From positions 3,658,001 through 3,722,000 of the forward strand of contig NZ_CP046115.1 of assembly GCF_009707385.1 (NCBI RefSeq): DNA of 64,000 bases, in the 5' to 3' direction. The position numbers and the translations under genes are program-made. Below are positions 21,821 through 31,126 of the stretch, piece after piece. This stretch comes from Klebsiella oxytoca. GTDB lineage: Bacteria; Pseudomonadota; Gammaproteobacteria; Enterobacterales; Enterobacteriaceae. Under the pieces are notes generated by a model. It worked only from the letters and a program-made list of their open reading frames with translations, searched no databases and had not been told where the DNA came from. The stretch's first letter is position 1. Every line of letters begins with the position of its first letter.

Positions 21821-22001
21821 TCCATATCTCCATGAGGTGTACAACAAAACAAACAAAAAGGTGCTGCTCACAGGTACTGTCGGCCTATCGCTCTACGGCG
21901 ATATGCGCGCAATTCTCTACAGTAGATGTGGCTGGTCGCCCCTTGTCAGTCCGATTGTCTGCAAGATATGGGGATTGGCTTCATCCTGAACTTGACATAA
22001 A

Positions 22002-22030
22002 TGATAAAGATAATGATTACAATTATCAAT
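22002..22030 (-). promoter_or_regulatory. Fur box of cirA
   Basis: GATAATGATTACAATTATC at 22009-22027 matches 16 of 19 positions of the Fur consensus. An additional overlapping GATAAAGATAATG repeat on the left extends the site. It lies about 190 bp upstream of the cirA ATG. It predicts iron-dependent repression. Confidence 0.85.
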
Positions 22031-22071
22031 ACAATTATGGAAAACTGTATCAATTTGTAAGAACCGCGGGA

Positions 22072-22106
22072 ATAAAAAAACCCTCTCGATGAGAGGGTTT
22101 TATTTA
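22072..22106 (-). terminator. lysP terminator
   Basis: CCCTCTC-GAT-GAGAGGG is a 7-bp stem flanked on the minus strand by a run of seven T. It lies 18 nt after the lysP stop codon. A T-rich tail exists on the plus strand too. Confidence 0.85.
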
Positions 22107-22121
22107 ATGCTCCAGCAAAGC

Positions 22122-23591
22122 TTAGCCTTTAAAACGATCCGGGAACTTCATCTCGCTGTAGCGGACAAAGCGCGTTCCTTTTGCCAGCTTGTAGCCAAAC
22201 CAGATAACCAGGAACAGCGGAATACCAATGTAGGTGGCCGCAACGCCGCCCCAGTCGATGGTGTCTTTGAGGAACGCTTCGTAGTTCTGTCCGAGGGTAA
22301 TGATCAGACACAGGACGAAAGCGAAAATCGGCCCCAGCGGGAAGAAACCTGAGCGATACGGCAGGTTATTCAGGTCATTTCCCTGCAGCACGTAGCCACG
22401 ACGGAAGCGATAATGGCTGATAGCAATCCCCAGCCACGCAATAAAGCCGGTCATCCCTGAAGTGTTCAGCAGCCACAGGTAAACGGTCTGATTACCAAAC
22501 ATCGAGCTCAGGAAGCACAGCCCCGCTATCACCGTTGTCGCATACAGCGCGTTACGAGGAACACCGCCTTTCGACAGCTTAGAGAAAATTCGCGGCGCTT
22601 TGCCATCGCAGGCCAGGGTGTAGAGCATACGGGTCGATGCGTACATCCCGGAGTTACCCGCCGACAGTACCGCAGTCAGGATAACCGCGTTCATTATCGC
22701 CGCTGCTGACAACAGTCCCGCATGCTGGAATACCAGCGTAAACGGGCTAACGGAGATATCTTTTACGTCATTGCGCAGCAGGCTGGGATCGGTATACGGG
22801 ATAATCAGACTGATAATCAGGATTGCGAAGACATAGAACAGTAGGATACGCCAGAACACCTGGCGCACGGCGCGCGGAATATTCTTCTCCGGATTTTCCG
22901 ACTCGCCTGCCGCGATGCCGATAAGCTCGGTTCCCTGGAACGAGAAGCCGACGATCATCGCCACGCCAATCATCGCCGCAAACCCACCGGCAAACGGCGC
23001 ATCATCGACAACCCAGTTGCTCCAGCCTGCGGGCTGAGCGCCTTTGAAGATGCCAAAGATCATCATCACGCCGACGATGATAAAGATAATGACGGTGGCA
23101 ACTTTGATCAGCGAGAACCAGTATTCCGCTTCACCAAAGCCTTTGACCGAAATCCAGTTAAGCAGGAACATGATACCGAGGAACAGCGCGCTCCATACCC
23201 AGCCGGGGGCATCGGGGAACCAGTAGGTCATCACCAGCTGAGCGGCAACGAGGTCTACGGCGATGGTCACCGCCCAGTTGTACCAGTAGTTCCAGCCCAG
23301 CGCGAAGCCAAAGCCTTCCTCAACGTAGTTTTGCCCATAGGTCGCAAAAGAGCCGGACACCGGCATAAACGCCGCCAGCTCGCCGAGACTGGTCATCAGG
23401 AAATAGACCATCAGGCCGATGAGAATATAAGAGAGCAACGCCCCGCCCGGGCCCGCCTGAGAAATCGTTGCGCCAGAGGCAACAAAAAGACCTGTACCGA
23501 TGGAACCGCCAATAGCGATCATGGTCAAGTGGCGCGCCTTCAGTTCACGACGTAAACCGGGCGCTTCTGTGGTTTTAGTATCCGAAACCAT
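22122..23591 (-). CDS. lysP: Lysine-specific permease LysP
   Basis: A 489-residue amino acid/polyamine/organocation family permease with 12 helices that imports L-lysine with protons. The helix 1 motif GGSIGTGLFVASG is at about 27-39, and the sequence follows E. coli LysP almost end to end. In E. coli, LysP also restrains the acid sensor CadC and its gene is under ArgP control; no clear ArgP site could be fixed here. Single-gene unit with its own terminator. Confidence 0.97.
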   Translation of the reverse strand: MVSDTKTTEAPGLRRELKARHLTMIAIGGSIGTGLFVASGATISQAGPGGALLSYILIGLMVYFLMTSLGELAAFMPVSGSFATYGQNYVEEGFGFALGWNYWYNWAVTIAVDLVAAQLVMTYWFPDAPGWVWSALFLGIMFLLNWISVKGFGEAEYWFSLIKVATVIIFIIVGVMMIFGIFKGAQPAGWSNWVVDDAPFAGGFAAMIGVAMIVGFSFQGTELIGIAAGESENPEKNIPRAVRQVFWRILLFYVFAILIISLIIPYTDPSLLRNDVKDISVSPFTLVFQHAGLLSAAAIMNAVILTAVLSAGNSGMYASTRMLYTLACDGKAPRIFSKLSKGGVPRNALYATTVIAGLCFLSSMFGNQTVYLWLLNTSGMTGFIAWLGIAISHYRFRRGYVLQGNDLNNLPYRSGFFPLGPIFAFVLCLIITLGQNYEAFLKDTIDWGGVAATYIGIPLFLVIWFGYKLAKGTRFVRYSEMKFPDRFKG

Positions 23592-23750
23592 GTGAAAATG
23601 CTATCCATCCAAAAAACGAGGCGAGATTGTAGCAGACAGTCCGGGCTCCATCCGATACAAATGCAAAGTTATAAGAGAGCTTCATGATCGAGCGTGGATT
23701 ATTAGTAAAGCATGAAAACCTGAAAACGCCAGCGCCCATTCCGTTCGTTT

Positions 23751-24617
23751 CTACACTTCGCAATAATGCAGAAATCGTTGTAATGCCTTGGAAATATGCT
23801 TCTGCCGATGATGAATGCGCCACAGGGTACGGGTCAAACGCGGCAGCGGAATCGCCAGCTCCACCAGCGACCCCACTTCAAGCTGTTCCGCTACCACCCG
23901 TCGCGACAGGCAGCTAATGCCCAGACCGTGGCGCACCGCATGCTTGATAGCCTCAGAGTTACCGAGCTCCATCCCCAGATGAAACGCCGGTAGATGCGAT
24001 AATAATAAATAGTCGACAATTTCCCGGGTCCCGGAGCCGTGCTCGCGTAATATCCACGGCGCTTCCGCCAGCCGTTGCAGCGTCACCTCCCCTTCCAGCA
24101 GCGGTGAATCCGGCGCGGCGAAGACCACCAGTTCATCCTCCAGCCAGGGTTCGGCGATAATATCCGCAGCGTGGCAGGGACCTTCAATCAGCCCAATATC
24201 CACCCGCAGATCGGCCACCGCATTGATCACGTCCTGGCTATTGCCCACGCTGAGCTCCAGCGGTAAATCCGGAAGGTCGCGTCGGTAGCGCGCAATGATT
24301 TCCGGCAAAATATAGTTGCCGATGGTGCTGCTGGCGTAGACGCGAATCGCCCCGTTGTCGCCGCGAAACAGCTGCTCTATCTCCAGCGCGCGCTCCAGCA
24401 GGGCCAGCGCGCGCGGATAAAGCAGCCTGCCGTGCTCGTTGACCACCAGCCTTTTACCCACGCGGTCAAAGAGCTGGACGCCCAGCTGCCCTTCGAGATC
24501 GGTGAGCGCCGCGCTGACCGCCGACTGCGAAAGCGCCAGCATTTGCGAGGCCTGGGTCGTCGACCCGCTTTTCAGAACTTCAGCAAAAACTTCCAGCTGC
24601 CGTAGCGTGATATGCAT
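23751..24617 (-). CDS. yeiE: LysR-type regulator YeiE
   Basis: A 288-residue LysR-family regulator. The N-terminal HTH ([24 protein letters not shown]) and [15 protein letters not shown] wing are clear; the effector domain runs from about 90 to 285. Divergent from yeiH, which it probably controls. The orthologue in other enterobacteria has been linked to sulfite sensing. Five residues or so shorter than E. coli YeiE at the C-terminus. The intergenic region contains an AT-rich dyad (24718-24733). Confidence 0.93.
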   Translation of the reverse strand: MHITLRQLEVFAEVLKSGSTTQASQMLALSQSAVSAALTDLEGQLGVQLFDRVGKRLVVNEHGRLLYPRALALLERALEIEQLFRGDNGAIRVYASSTIGNYILPEIIARYRRDLPDLPLELSVGNSQDVINAVADLRVDIGLIEGPCHAADIIAEPWLEDELVVFAAPDSPLLEGEVTLQRLAEAPWILREHGSGTREIVDYLLLSHLPAFHLGMELGNSEAIKHAVRHGLGISCLSRRVVAEQLEVGSLVELAIPLPRLTRTLWRIHHRQKHISKALQRFLHYCEV

Positions 24618-24715
24618 GATTTTTCCTGCCTTTATAGACGACCCGGCATCCGCCGCTGAGGCTTATGTACATCGTGCCCAAACCGCGAAACCGCTCGTTT
24701 ACCACTTATTACGAT

Positions 24716-24735
24716 TAATTATAAATATATAATCA
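24716..24735. promoter_or_regulatory. AT-rich dyad between yeiE and yeiH
   Basis: ATTATA-AATA-TATAAT is a perfect inverted repeat at 24718-24733, with GATTA and TAATC nearby giving further dyad character. It is placed as a LysR-type activation site would be for yeiH. Because the sequence is so AT-rich, it may also simply include -10 elements. Confidence 0.4.
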
Positions 24736-24789
24736 ATTTTATATTTAAACCAGCGAGTCGTATGCTTTTCCCAGACAAAGGAGAAGGTT

Positions 24790-25839
24790 ATGACAGCACT
24801 CACTCTTCCGACTAAACATCGCCCATTGCGGCATTTTGCACCTGGACTGGCGCTGACCGCCGTGCTCACCGGCGCAGCGCTGTGGGCCGGTAGTTTTCCG
24901 GCCATCGCCGGCGCGGGCTTCAGCGCCCTCACGCTGGCCATTTTGTTCGGCATGGTCATCGGTAACACGGTTTACCCGAAAATCTGGCAGCCCTGCGACG
25001 GCGGCGTAATCTTTGCCAAACAGCACCTGCTGCGCCTCGGCATCATTTTATACGGCTTTCGCCTGACCTTCGCCCAGATTGCCGACGTTGGCGTCGGCGG
25101 TATCGTGATTGACGTTCTGACGCTTTCCAGCACCTTTTTTATCGCCTGTTTTCTTGGGCAAAAGGTATTCGGGCTGGATAAACATACCAGCTGGTTGATT
25201 GGCGCCGGGAGCAGCATCTGCGGCGCGGCGGCGATACTGGCGACGGAACCGGTAGTTAAAGCAGAAGCCAGCAAGGTAACGGTCGCGGTGGCGACGGTGG
25301 TCATTTTCGGCACCATTGCTATCTTCCTGTACCCAGCAATCTATCCGTTCCTGACGCAGTGGTTTACGCCGGAAGCCTACGGCATTTATATGGGTTCGAC
25401 GATGCATGAGGTTGCTCAGGTCGTCGCCGCTGGCCACGCCGTTAGCCCGGACGCGGAAAACGCGGCGGTAATTGCCAAAATGCTGCGCGTGATGATGCTG
25501 GCTCCGTTCCTGCTGTTCCTTGCCGCCCGCGTTAAGCAATTAGCTCCGGCAAACAGCGGTGAAAAAAGCAAAATCACCATTCCGTGGTTTGCGATCCTGT
25601 TTATTCTGGTTGCGGTATTTAACTCTTTCCACCTGCTGCCAAAAGCGGTAGTCGATTTACTGGTGACCCTGGATACGGTACTGCTGGCAATGGCAATGGC
25701 CGCCCTTGGCCTGACCACCCACGTCAGCGCGTTGAAAAAAGCCGGCGCCAAACCGCTGCTGATGGCGCTGATGCTCTTCGTCTGGCTGATTGTCGGCGGC
25801 GGCGCAATTAACCTGGCCATTCATAGCCTGCTGGCGTGA
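24790..25839 (+). CDS. yeiH: YeiH/YchQ-family putative sulfate exporter
   Basis: A 349-residue inner-membrane protein of the UPF0324 (Cons_hypoth698) family with about 10 helices. Typical stretches are LRLGIILYGFRLTFAQI, GAGSSICGAAAILATEP and STMHEVAQVVAAG. The function is unproven; family members are annotated as sulfate exporters, and control by the sulfite-linked YeiE fits a role with sulfur oxyanions. A GGAGAAGG Shine-Dalgarno precedes the ATG. Confidence 0.92.
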   Translation: MTALTLPTKHRPLRHFAPGLALTAVLTGAALWAGSFPAIAGAGFSALTLAILFGMVIGNTVYPKIWQPCDGGVIFAKQHLLRLGIILYGFRLTFAQIADVGVGGIVIDVLTLSSTFFIACFLGQKVFGLDKHTSWLIGAGSSICGAAAILATEPVVKAEASKVTVAVATVVIFGTIAIFLYPAIYPFLTQWFTPEAYGIYMGSTMHEVAQVVAAGHAVSPDAENAAVIAKMLRVMMLAPFLLFLAARVKQLAPANSGEKSKITIPWFAILFILVAVFNSFHLLPKAVVDLLVTLDTVLLAMAMAALGLTTHVSALKKAGAKPLLMALMLFVWLIVGGGAINLAIHSLLA

Positions 25840-25881
25840 AGCCCGCTGCTCAGGTTGTATTAAGGATGATGTAACTCTCCG

Positions 25882-25920
25882 GCTAAGCCGCTATCATTAC
25901 CCTCCCCCCAGCGGCTTAAC
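25882..25920 (+). promoter_or_regulatory. Hairpin directly before the nfo ribosome-binding site
   Basis: TAAGCCGCT (25884-25892) and AGCGGCTTA (25910-25918) form a perfect 9-bp stem with a 17-nt loop. It sits just before the CTGGAG Shine-Dalgarno of nfo, and a T-run lies between the Shine-Dalgarno and the ATG. It could be the yeiH terminator or a translational control element. Confidence 0.45.
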
Positions 25921-25931
25921 TGGAGTTTTTT

Positions 25932-26789
25932 ATGAAATATATTGGAGCGCACGTCAGCGCCTCCGGCGGTGTTGCCAATGCCGCCATTCGCGCAGCCGAA
26001 ATCGGCGCGACCGCATTTGCCCTCTTCACCAAAAATCAGCGCCAGTGGCGCGCCGCTCCACTGAGCGACGAAACCATTGCTGAATTTAAAGCCGCCTGTG
26101 AAAAGCATCATTTTGGACCGGGGCAAATTCTGCCGCACGACAGCTATCTGATTAACCTTGGTCATCCGGTTGCGGACGCGCTGGAAAAATCCCGCGATGC
26201 CTTTATTGATGAGCTCTCCCGCTGCCAGCAGCTCGGCCTGACGCTGCTAAATTTCCATCCGGGTAGTCATCTGCAGCAAATCCCGGAAGACGAATGTCTG
26301 GCGCGTATCGCCGAATCTATTAATATCGCGCTGGCAAAAACCGAAGGCGTTACGGCGGTCATCGAAAACACCGCCGGCCAGGGGAGTAACCTGGGGTTCA
26401 AGTTTGAGCATCTGGCGGCCATTATCGACGGCGTGGAAGATAAATCGCGGGTCGGCGTATGCATTGATACCTGCCACGCTTTCGCCGCCGGCTACGATCT
26501 GCGCAGCGCAGAAGAGTGCAAAAAAACCTTCGCTGATTTCGAACGAATTGTCGGATTTCAGTATCTGCGCGGTATGCACCTGAACGATGCAAAAAGCACG
26601 TTCGGCAGTCGCGTTGACCGTCACCATAGCCTCGGGGAAGGCAATATCGGCCATGATGCCTTCCGCTGGATCATGCAGGACCGCCGTTTTGACGGCATCC
26701 CGCTGATTCTGGAAACGATCAATCCTGATATCTGGGCGGAAGAGATCGCCTGGCTACGGGCTCAGCAAACGGAAGAGGCCACCGTCTGA
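25932..26789 (+). CDS. nfo: Endonuclease IV
   Basis: A 285-residue AP endonuclease of base excision repair with a tri-zinc TIM barrel. The metal ligands are visible: His69 (LPHDSYL), His109 (NFHPGSH), Glu144 (IENTAGQG), Asp178 and His181 ([13 protein letters not shown]), His215 (GMHLND), Asp228 and His230 ([10 protein letters not shown]), and a C-terminal Glu in ILET. In E. coli it is a SoxRS target. The stop is 1 bp from the yeiI start codon, so the two are probably cotranscribed. Confidence 0.98.
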   Translation: MKYIGAHVSASGGVANAAIRAAEIGATAFALFTKNQRQWRAAPLSDETIAEFKAACEKHHFGPGQILPHDSYLINLGHPVADALEKSRDAFIDELSRCQQLGLTLLNFHPGSHLQQIPEDECLARIAESINIALAKTEGVTAVIENTAGQGSNLGFKFEHLAAIIDGVEDKSRVGVCIDTCHAFAAGYDLRSAEECKKTFADFERIVGFQYLRGMHLNDAKSTFGSRVDRHHSLGEGNIGHDAFRWIMQDRRFDGIPLILETINPDIWAEEIAWLRAQQTEEATV

Positions 26790-26790
26790 T

Positions 26791-27879
26791 ATGAACGACA
26801 GGGAAAAGCAGATCCTCAAAATTTTGCGGCGCAATCCGCTGATTCAGCAGCATGAGATTGCCGATATTCTGCAGATTAGCCGCTCCCGCGTAGCCGCGCA
26901 CATCATGGATCTCACCCGCAAGGGAGCCATCAAGGGCAAAGGCTATATCCTCACCGAGCAGGAGTATTGCGTCTCGCTGGGGGCGGTGAATATGGATATC
27001 CGCGGAATTGCCGATATCCATTATCCGCAGCCCGTCTCCAACCCGGGTAATATCCAGTGCTCAGCCGGCGGCGTGGCGCGAAATATCGCACATAACCTGG
27101 CGCTGCTCGGCCGCGATGTGCATTTGATTTCCGCCGTCGGCAGCGATTTTTACGGCGAAACGCTGCTGGAGCAAACCCGGCAGGCCGGCGTTAACGTGCA
27201 AAGCTGTATCCGCCTGCACGGCCATAACACCGCCACCTATCTATCCATCGCGAATCCGCAGGAAGAAACGGTCCTTGCGATTAACGATACCCATATTTTA
27301 CAGTCGCTCACCCCGCAGCTGCTGAATCAGTACCGCGATCTGTTGACTCATGCAGGCGTCGTTCTGGTCGATTGTAATTTAACGGAACAGTCGCTGGAGT
27401 GGGTGTTCACGCTGGCAAGCGCTATTCCGGTATTTGTCGATACCGTGTCGGAGTTTAAAGCACACCGCATCAGACCGTGGCTGGGAAAAATTCATACCCT
27501 CAAACCGACGCTGCGCGAACTGCAGATCCTCTGGGGACATCCCATTGACAACGAAGCGGATCGCGATCGGGCCCTGGCCTGGCTGCACGAGCGGGGAACT
27601 CAGCGCGTGGTGATTTGTTCAGAGAATGACACGATTTTCTGCAGCGAAGCTAGCGGCGAACGTTTCCAGATGAGTTTGCCTGAACATACGGCGATAGACC
27701 GCTTCGGCGCCGACGATGCGCTAATGGCCGGGCTTCTCTATAGCTACCTCGACGGCAGCGACTTTAAAGAAAGCGCCGCCTTTTCCATGGCGTGTACCGC
27801 CATTACCCGCGCCAGCAGCGGTATTAACAACCCCTCTTTATCGGTTGATAACGCGCTTAACCTGCTTGCGCAGATGTAA
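26791..27879 (+). CDS. yeiI: PfkB-family sugar/nucleoside kinase YeiI with N-terminal HTH
   Basis: A 362-residue protein with an N-terminal winged helix (about 1-55; LKILRRNPLIQQHEIADILQ, SRSRVAAHIMDLTRKG) fused to a PfkB ribokinase-fold kinase. The usual catalytic GAGD motif reads GADD (DRFGADDALMAG). As I recall it, E. coli YeiI also has GADD, so this is a family trait and not damage; the catalytic Asp is kept. The substrate is unknown. PsuK in the neighbouring cluster is clearly similar over the kinase part, so a nucleoside substrate is plausible. Confidence 0.9.
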   Translation: MNDREKQILKILRRNPLIQQHEIADILQISRSRVAAHIMDLTRKGAIKGKGYILTEQEYCVSLGAVNMDIRGIADIHYPQPVSNPGNIQCSAGGVARNIAHNLALLGRDVHLISAVGSDFYGETLLEQTRQAGVNVQSCIRLHGHNTATYLSIANPQEETVLAINDTHILQSLTPQLLNQYRDLLTHAGVVLVDCNLTEQSLEWVFTLASAIPVFVDTVSEFKAHRIRPWLGKIHTLKPTLRELQILWGHPIDNEADRDRALAWLHERGTQRVVICSENDTIFCSEASGERFQMSLPEHTAIDRFGADDALMAGLLYSYLDGSDFKESAAFSMACTAITRASSGINNPSLSVDNALNLLAQM

Positions 27880-27917
27880 CAGCGTGCGCCGCAGTCGCGG
27901 TGCACGCATGGTTTTTT
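27880..27917 (+). terminator. yeiI terminator
   Basis: GCGTGC-G-CCGC and GCGG-T-GCACGC form a long stem with one internal mismatch and an AGTC loop (27882-27907), followed by TTTTTT. The T-run overlaps the last codon of the convergent psuT. Confidence 0.8.
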
Positions 27918-29166
27918 ATGCCAGACCAATAAAAAAGCCGGCGATAGTAGCGCTCATCAGGTTAGAAAGGGTTGCCGCCGCCAGAGCGCGCAGCCCAAGC
28001 TGGGCTATTTCCGGCGCACGCTGCGGTGAAATCGCAGAAAACGCCCCGACGACGACGCCGATTGAACCAAAGTTGGCGAAACCACACAGCGCGAACGATA
28101 TAATCGCAATGGTTTTCACGTCCAGGGCGCCACCGGTTTGCAGATACGGCGAAAAGTTGAGGTAGGCGACAAATTCGTTTATCGCCAGCTTTTGCCCAAT
28201 CAGGCTACCCGCCAGCGTCGCATCGCTCCAGTCAACGCCCATGATCCATGCCAGCGGCGCGAGCAGAAAACCGAAAATCCCTTCCAGAGTGGCATGACCA
28301 TAGCCAAACCAGCCGCCAATTCCGCCGATAATACCGTTCAGCAGAGCGATAATCGCCACAAACGCCATGACTACCGTTGCCACTCCGGCAGCAATTTTCA
28401 GTCCAGTCATCGCTCCGGATGCCGCCGCCTCGATAACGCTTTTTGGCGGCGTTTCGGTAAAAGAGAGATTATCAAAAGTAACCTGCGATACTTCGGTTGC
28501 CGGACTCAGCATACGGGCGAACAGAATACCGCCGGGGATAGCCATTAGCGAAGCGGCCAGCAGGTAATCGATCGGCACGCCCATCCCGGCATAGCCGATC
28601 ATCATCGAGCCGGCAATTGACGCCATTCCGCTGCAAATCGCGGTAAACAGTTCGTTGCGGTTGAGCTTATCAATAAATGGTTTAACGATCGCCGGGATCT
28701 CATTTTGCCCAAGAAAGATGGTGGTCACGGCGACAAAAGACTCAATCTTGCTGATATTCAGCGCCTTCTGAAAGATGCCACCCAGCATACGGATTAGCAG
28801 CCCCATTACGCCAAGGTAGTAAAGCAGACTTATCAGCGCGGTAACAAAGATAATGGCGGGCAGGACGCGGAAAGCGAAGATAAAGCCGGCGCCGTCAAAC
28901 AGTACATCCATTTTCGGTCCAACCAGCGAACCAAAAATAAATGCGCTTCCGGCGTCGCTGTAGGACATAACTTTATGCACTCCCAGCGCCGCCTGCTCTA
29001 CCAGCCATTTGCCGGGCGGAAAATAGAGCATAACTCCGCCAATCACGATCTGCAGCAGCAGCGCTGCCCCTACGGTTCTGATACTGATGCGTTTTTTGTT
29101 CACTGACAGCACAAAGGCGATGGCCAGCAATACCACCATCCCCAAAAGACTTCTCATGATGTCCAT
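27916..29166 (-). CDS. psuT: Putative pseudouridine transporter (NupC/CNT family)
   Basis: A 416-residue concentrative nucleoside transporter. TTIFLGQNEIPAIVKPF and LSNLMSATIAGFFIGLA are family hallmarks. The start at 29166 (MDIMRSLLG) is chosen because the extra N-terminal 30 codons have no family match. Assigned psuT (yeiM) by position 96 nt downstream of psuG in the psuK-psuG-psuT order. It is nearly identical to the gene at 36773-38023 (nupX). Substrate preference is inference from the neighbours. Confidence 0.85.
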   Translation of the reverse strand: MDIMRSLLGMVVLLAIAFVLSVNKKRISIRTVGAALLLQIVIGGVMLYFPPGKWLVEQAALGVHKVMSYSDAGSAFIFGSLVGPKMDVLFDGAGFIFAFRVLPAIIFVTALISLLYYLGVMGLLIRMLGGIFQKALNISKIESFVAVTTIFLGQNEIPAIVKPFIDKLNRNELFTAICSGMASIAGSMMIGYAGMGVPIDYLLAASLMAIPGGILFARMLSPATEVSQVTFDNLSFTETPPKSVIEAAASGAMTGLKIAAGVATVVMAFVAIIALLNGIIGGIGGWFGYGHATLEGIFGFLLAPLAWIMGVDWSDATLAGSLIGQKLAINEFVAYLNFSPYLQTGGALDVKTIAIISFALCGFANFGSIGVVVGAFSAISPQRAPEIAQLGLRALAAATLSNLMSATIAGFFIGLA

Positions 29167-29185
29167 AATGATATCCTTACCTGGT

Positions 29186-29256
29186 GGAAAACCCGGCGTC
29201 AGGCCAGGCTTTCGGTATCTCTGATATCGGGGCGGGCAACCGCAAACAGCCCGCAA
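29186..29256 (-). promoter_or_regulatory. Two tandem hairpins between psuG and psuT
   Basis: Hairpin A pairs AAACCCGGC with GCCAGGCTTT (29188-29212). Hairpin B pairs GCGGGC with GCCCGC (about 29232-29254). The same two-hairpin arrangement occurs upstream of the paralogue nupX (38047-38112). No T-run follows, so attenuation, RNA processing or differential stability is more likely than full termination. Confidence 0.5.
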
Positions 29257-29262
29257 CTGTCG

Positions 29263-30198
29263 TCAGGCTATTTGTTGATACTCTTTGGCAATTTCGCAGG
29301 CGAGAATGGCGTTGTTAAACACCAGCTGAATATTGGACTTCAGGCTATCTCCACCGGTCAGCTCAGCAACGCGGGCCAGCAGGAACGGCGTACTTTCTTT
29401 ACCCACTACGCCCTGTTCTTCCGCTTCCTTGACAGCCTGGTTGATGGCGACGTTAATTTTCGCTTCCGGCATCGCAAACTGTTCCGGTATCGGGTTCGCC
29501 ACCACCATGCCGCCATTGAGGCCGGATTGCCATTTCACCGCCATGGCTTTGGCGATTTCTTTGGCGCTATTAAGACGAATGCTGACCTCAAACGGGCTGG
29601 TTCGGCAGAAAAAAGCCGGGAGCGCCGAAGTTTGATAACCAATAAGCGGAACGCCGTAAGTTTCTAAATATTCGGTGGTTAACCCGAGGTCGAGAATAGA
29701 TTTTGCGCCAGCACAAACCACGGTGACGTTAGTATTTGCCAGCTCCTGCAAATCTGCAGAAATATCAAAAGTACGTTCAGCACCACGATGAACGCCGCCA
29801 ATACCGCCGGTAGCAAAGACTTTTATTCCGGCCATTGCAGCAATAATCATGGTAGAAGCTACGGTAGTCGCGCCGTTTAATCCCGCGGCGACGACAAAAG
29901 GTAAATCACGACGGCTAACTTTGGTGACGTTATGCCCTTCACGTCCAAGCAATTCAATTTCCTCACGGCTCAAACCGACCTTCATTACGCCATGTATAAT
30001 TGCGATAGTTGCCGGCACTGCACCCTGACGGCGAATAGTTTCTTCAACTTCCAGCGCCGTTTGTGCATTTTCGGGGAACGGCATACCGTGGGAAATAATA
30101 GTTGATTCCAGCGCCACAACCGGTTGATTATTTTTTAATGCCTGCTGGACTTCCGCAGAAACCTGTAATAATTCAGGGGAAATATTTAATTCAGACAT
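29263..30198 (-). CDS. psuG: Pseudouridine-5'-phosphate glycosidase
   Basis: A 311-residue Mn2+-dependent enzyme that splits pseudouridine 5'-phosphate into uracil and ribose 5-phosphate. Signature segments are VALESTIISHGMPFPEN, HGVMKVGLS, FATGGIGGVHRGAE (metal and substrate region) and CAGAKSILDLGLT with the likely catalytic lysine. Its start overlaps the psuK stop by 8 nt, indicating translational coupling. The product uracil and ribose phosphate feed salvage. Confidence 0.96.
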   Translation of the reverse strand: MSELNISPELLQVSAEVQQALKNNQPVVALESTIISHGMPFPENAQTALEVEETIRRQGAVPATIAIIHGVMKVGLSREEIELLGREGHNVTKVSRRDLPFVVAAGLNGATTVASTMIIAAMAGIKVFATGGIGGVHRGAERTFDISADLQELANTNVTVVCAGAKSILDLGLTTEYLETYGVPLIGYQTSALPAFFCRTSPFEVSIRLNSAKEIAKAMAVKWQSGLNGGMVVANPIPEQFAMPEAKINVAINQAVKEAEEQGVVGKESTPFLLARVAELTGGDSLKSNIQLVFNNAILACEIAKEYQQIA

Positions 30199-31126
30199 AT
30201 TCTTTCTCCACTAATTTTTTTACGTTTGCGTAAGATAATTCAGGGTTATTGGTAAATTCCGATGAAAGCGCCAGAGAAGAACATCCCTGCGCAAACTTCA
30301 CCGCTTGCGAAAATGAACAACCATCAAGCCAGCAGCAGGCAAGACCGGCCATCATGGCATCACCGGCGCCGGTCACGTTAACAACCTGGGTTTTTAGCGG
30401 CGCAGACCAGCCCCGCTCGCCGTCTTTCTCGCTGTAGTAAACCCCGTCGCCCCCCATGCTAAGCACCAGGCGCTTCAGGCCGTGCCGGTGAAACCAATCG
30501 GCAACGCGGGCCACGTCATCAGTGCCGGACAGCGCGATTCCGCTCAGGGTTTCAGCCTCAATTCGGTTCGGTTTCAGCGTGTGAATACGGCCCAGGTGCT
30601 GACTGATTTTTACGCATTTCCAGGCTGAAACCGGGTCAACAAAAACAGGCGTTGAGCCAGTGTTTTCCATCAACCAGACCAGCGCCGATTCGCTAATATT
30701 ACAATCAACGATAATGACCGCAGCATTTTGGATAAAATCATAATGTTGGCTCAGAAATGCCGGCGTAATATGCTCAGTAATGCTCATATCATTTATCGCC
30801 ACCAGCATTTCTCCGGTATTATCAAGCAGCGATAAATAGCTCGACGTGCCCTCCCCCTTAACGATCTGACATTTATCAACATGGACCCCGGACTGGGCCG
30901 TTTGCTTTAATAGCGAATGTCCATAAAAATCATCACCCACGACGGATAACAACCACGCTGGTTTATTCAACAAGGCAATGTTTTGTGCAATATTCCGCCC
31001 CACGCCGCCGGGGGTATATTTTATCTTTCCGGGATTAGAATCAGCATAGTTCAACGAAACACTGGAATAGCCAGCAACATCCATATTTGCTGATCCAATA
31101 ATTACAACGTAATCATTTTCAGGCAT
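30191..31126 (-). CDS. psuK: Pseudouridine kinase
   Basis: A 311-residue PfkB-family kinase that makes pseudouridine 5'-phosphate for PsuG. The N-terminal IIGSANMDVAG and the catalytic VTGAGDAMMAGL motif are intact. The start at 31126 is preceded by GGAGGG at a good distance; the frame remains open 26 codons upstream without support. First gene of psuK-psuG-psuT. A 10-bp perfect inverted repeat lies about 80-110 bp upstream (31208-31235). Confidence 0.95.
   Translation of the reverse strand: MPENDYVVIIGSANMDVAGYSSVSLNYADSNPGKIKYTPGGVGRNIAQNIALLNKPAWLLSVVGDDFYGHSLLKQTAQSGVHVDKCQIVKGEGTSSYLSLLDNTGEMLVAINDMSITEHITPAFLSQHYDFIQNAAVIIVDCNISESALVWLMENTGSTPVFVDPVSAWKCVKISQHLGRIHTLKPNRIEAETLSGIALSGTDDVARVADWFHRHGLKRLVLSMGGDGVYYSEKDGERGWSAPLKTQVVNVTGAGDAMMAGLACCWLDGCSFSQAVKFAQGCSSLALSSEFTNNPELSYANVKKLVEKEYV

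Larger units (their letters stand above)
21821..22121. other. cirA/lysP intergenic region
   Basis: 301 bp without a gene. It contains the cirA promoter and leader with a Fur box near 22009-22027, and the lysP terminator at 22074-22104. The stretch around 21830-21960 holds no motif I recognise. Confidence 0.7.
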
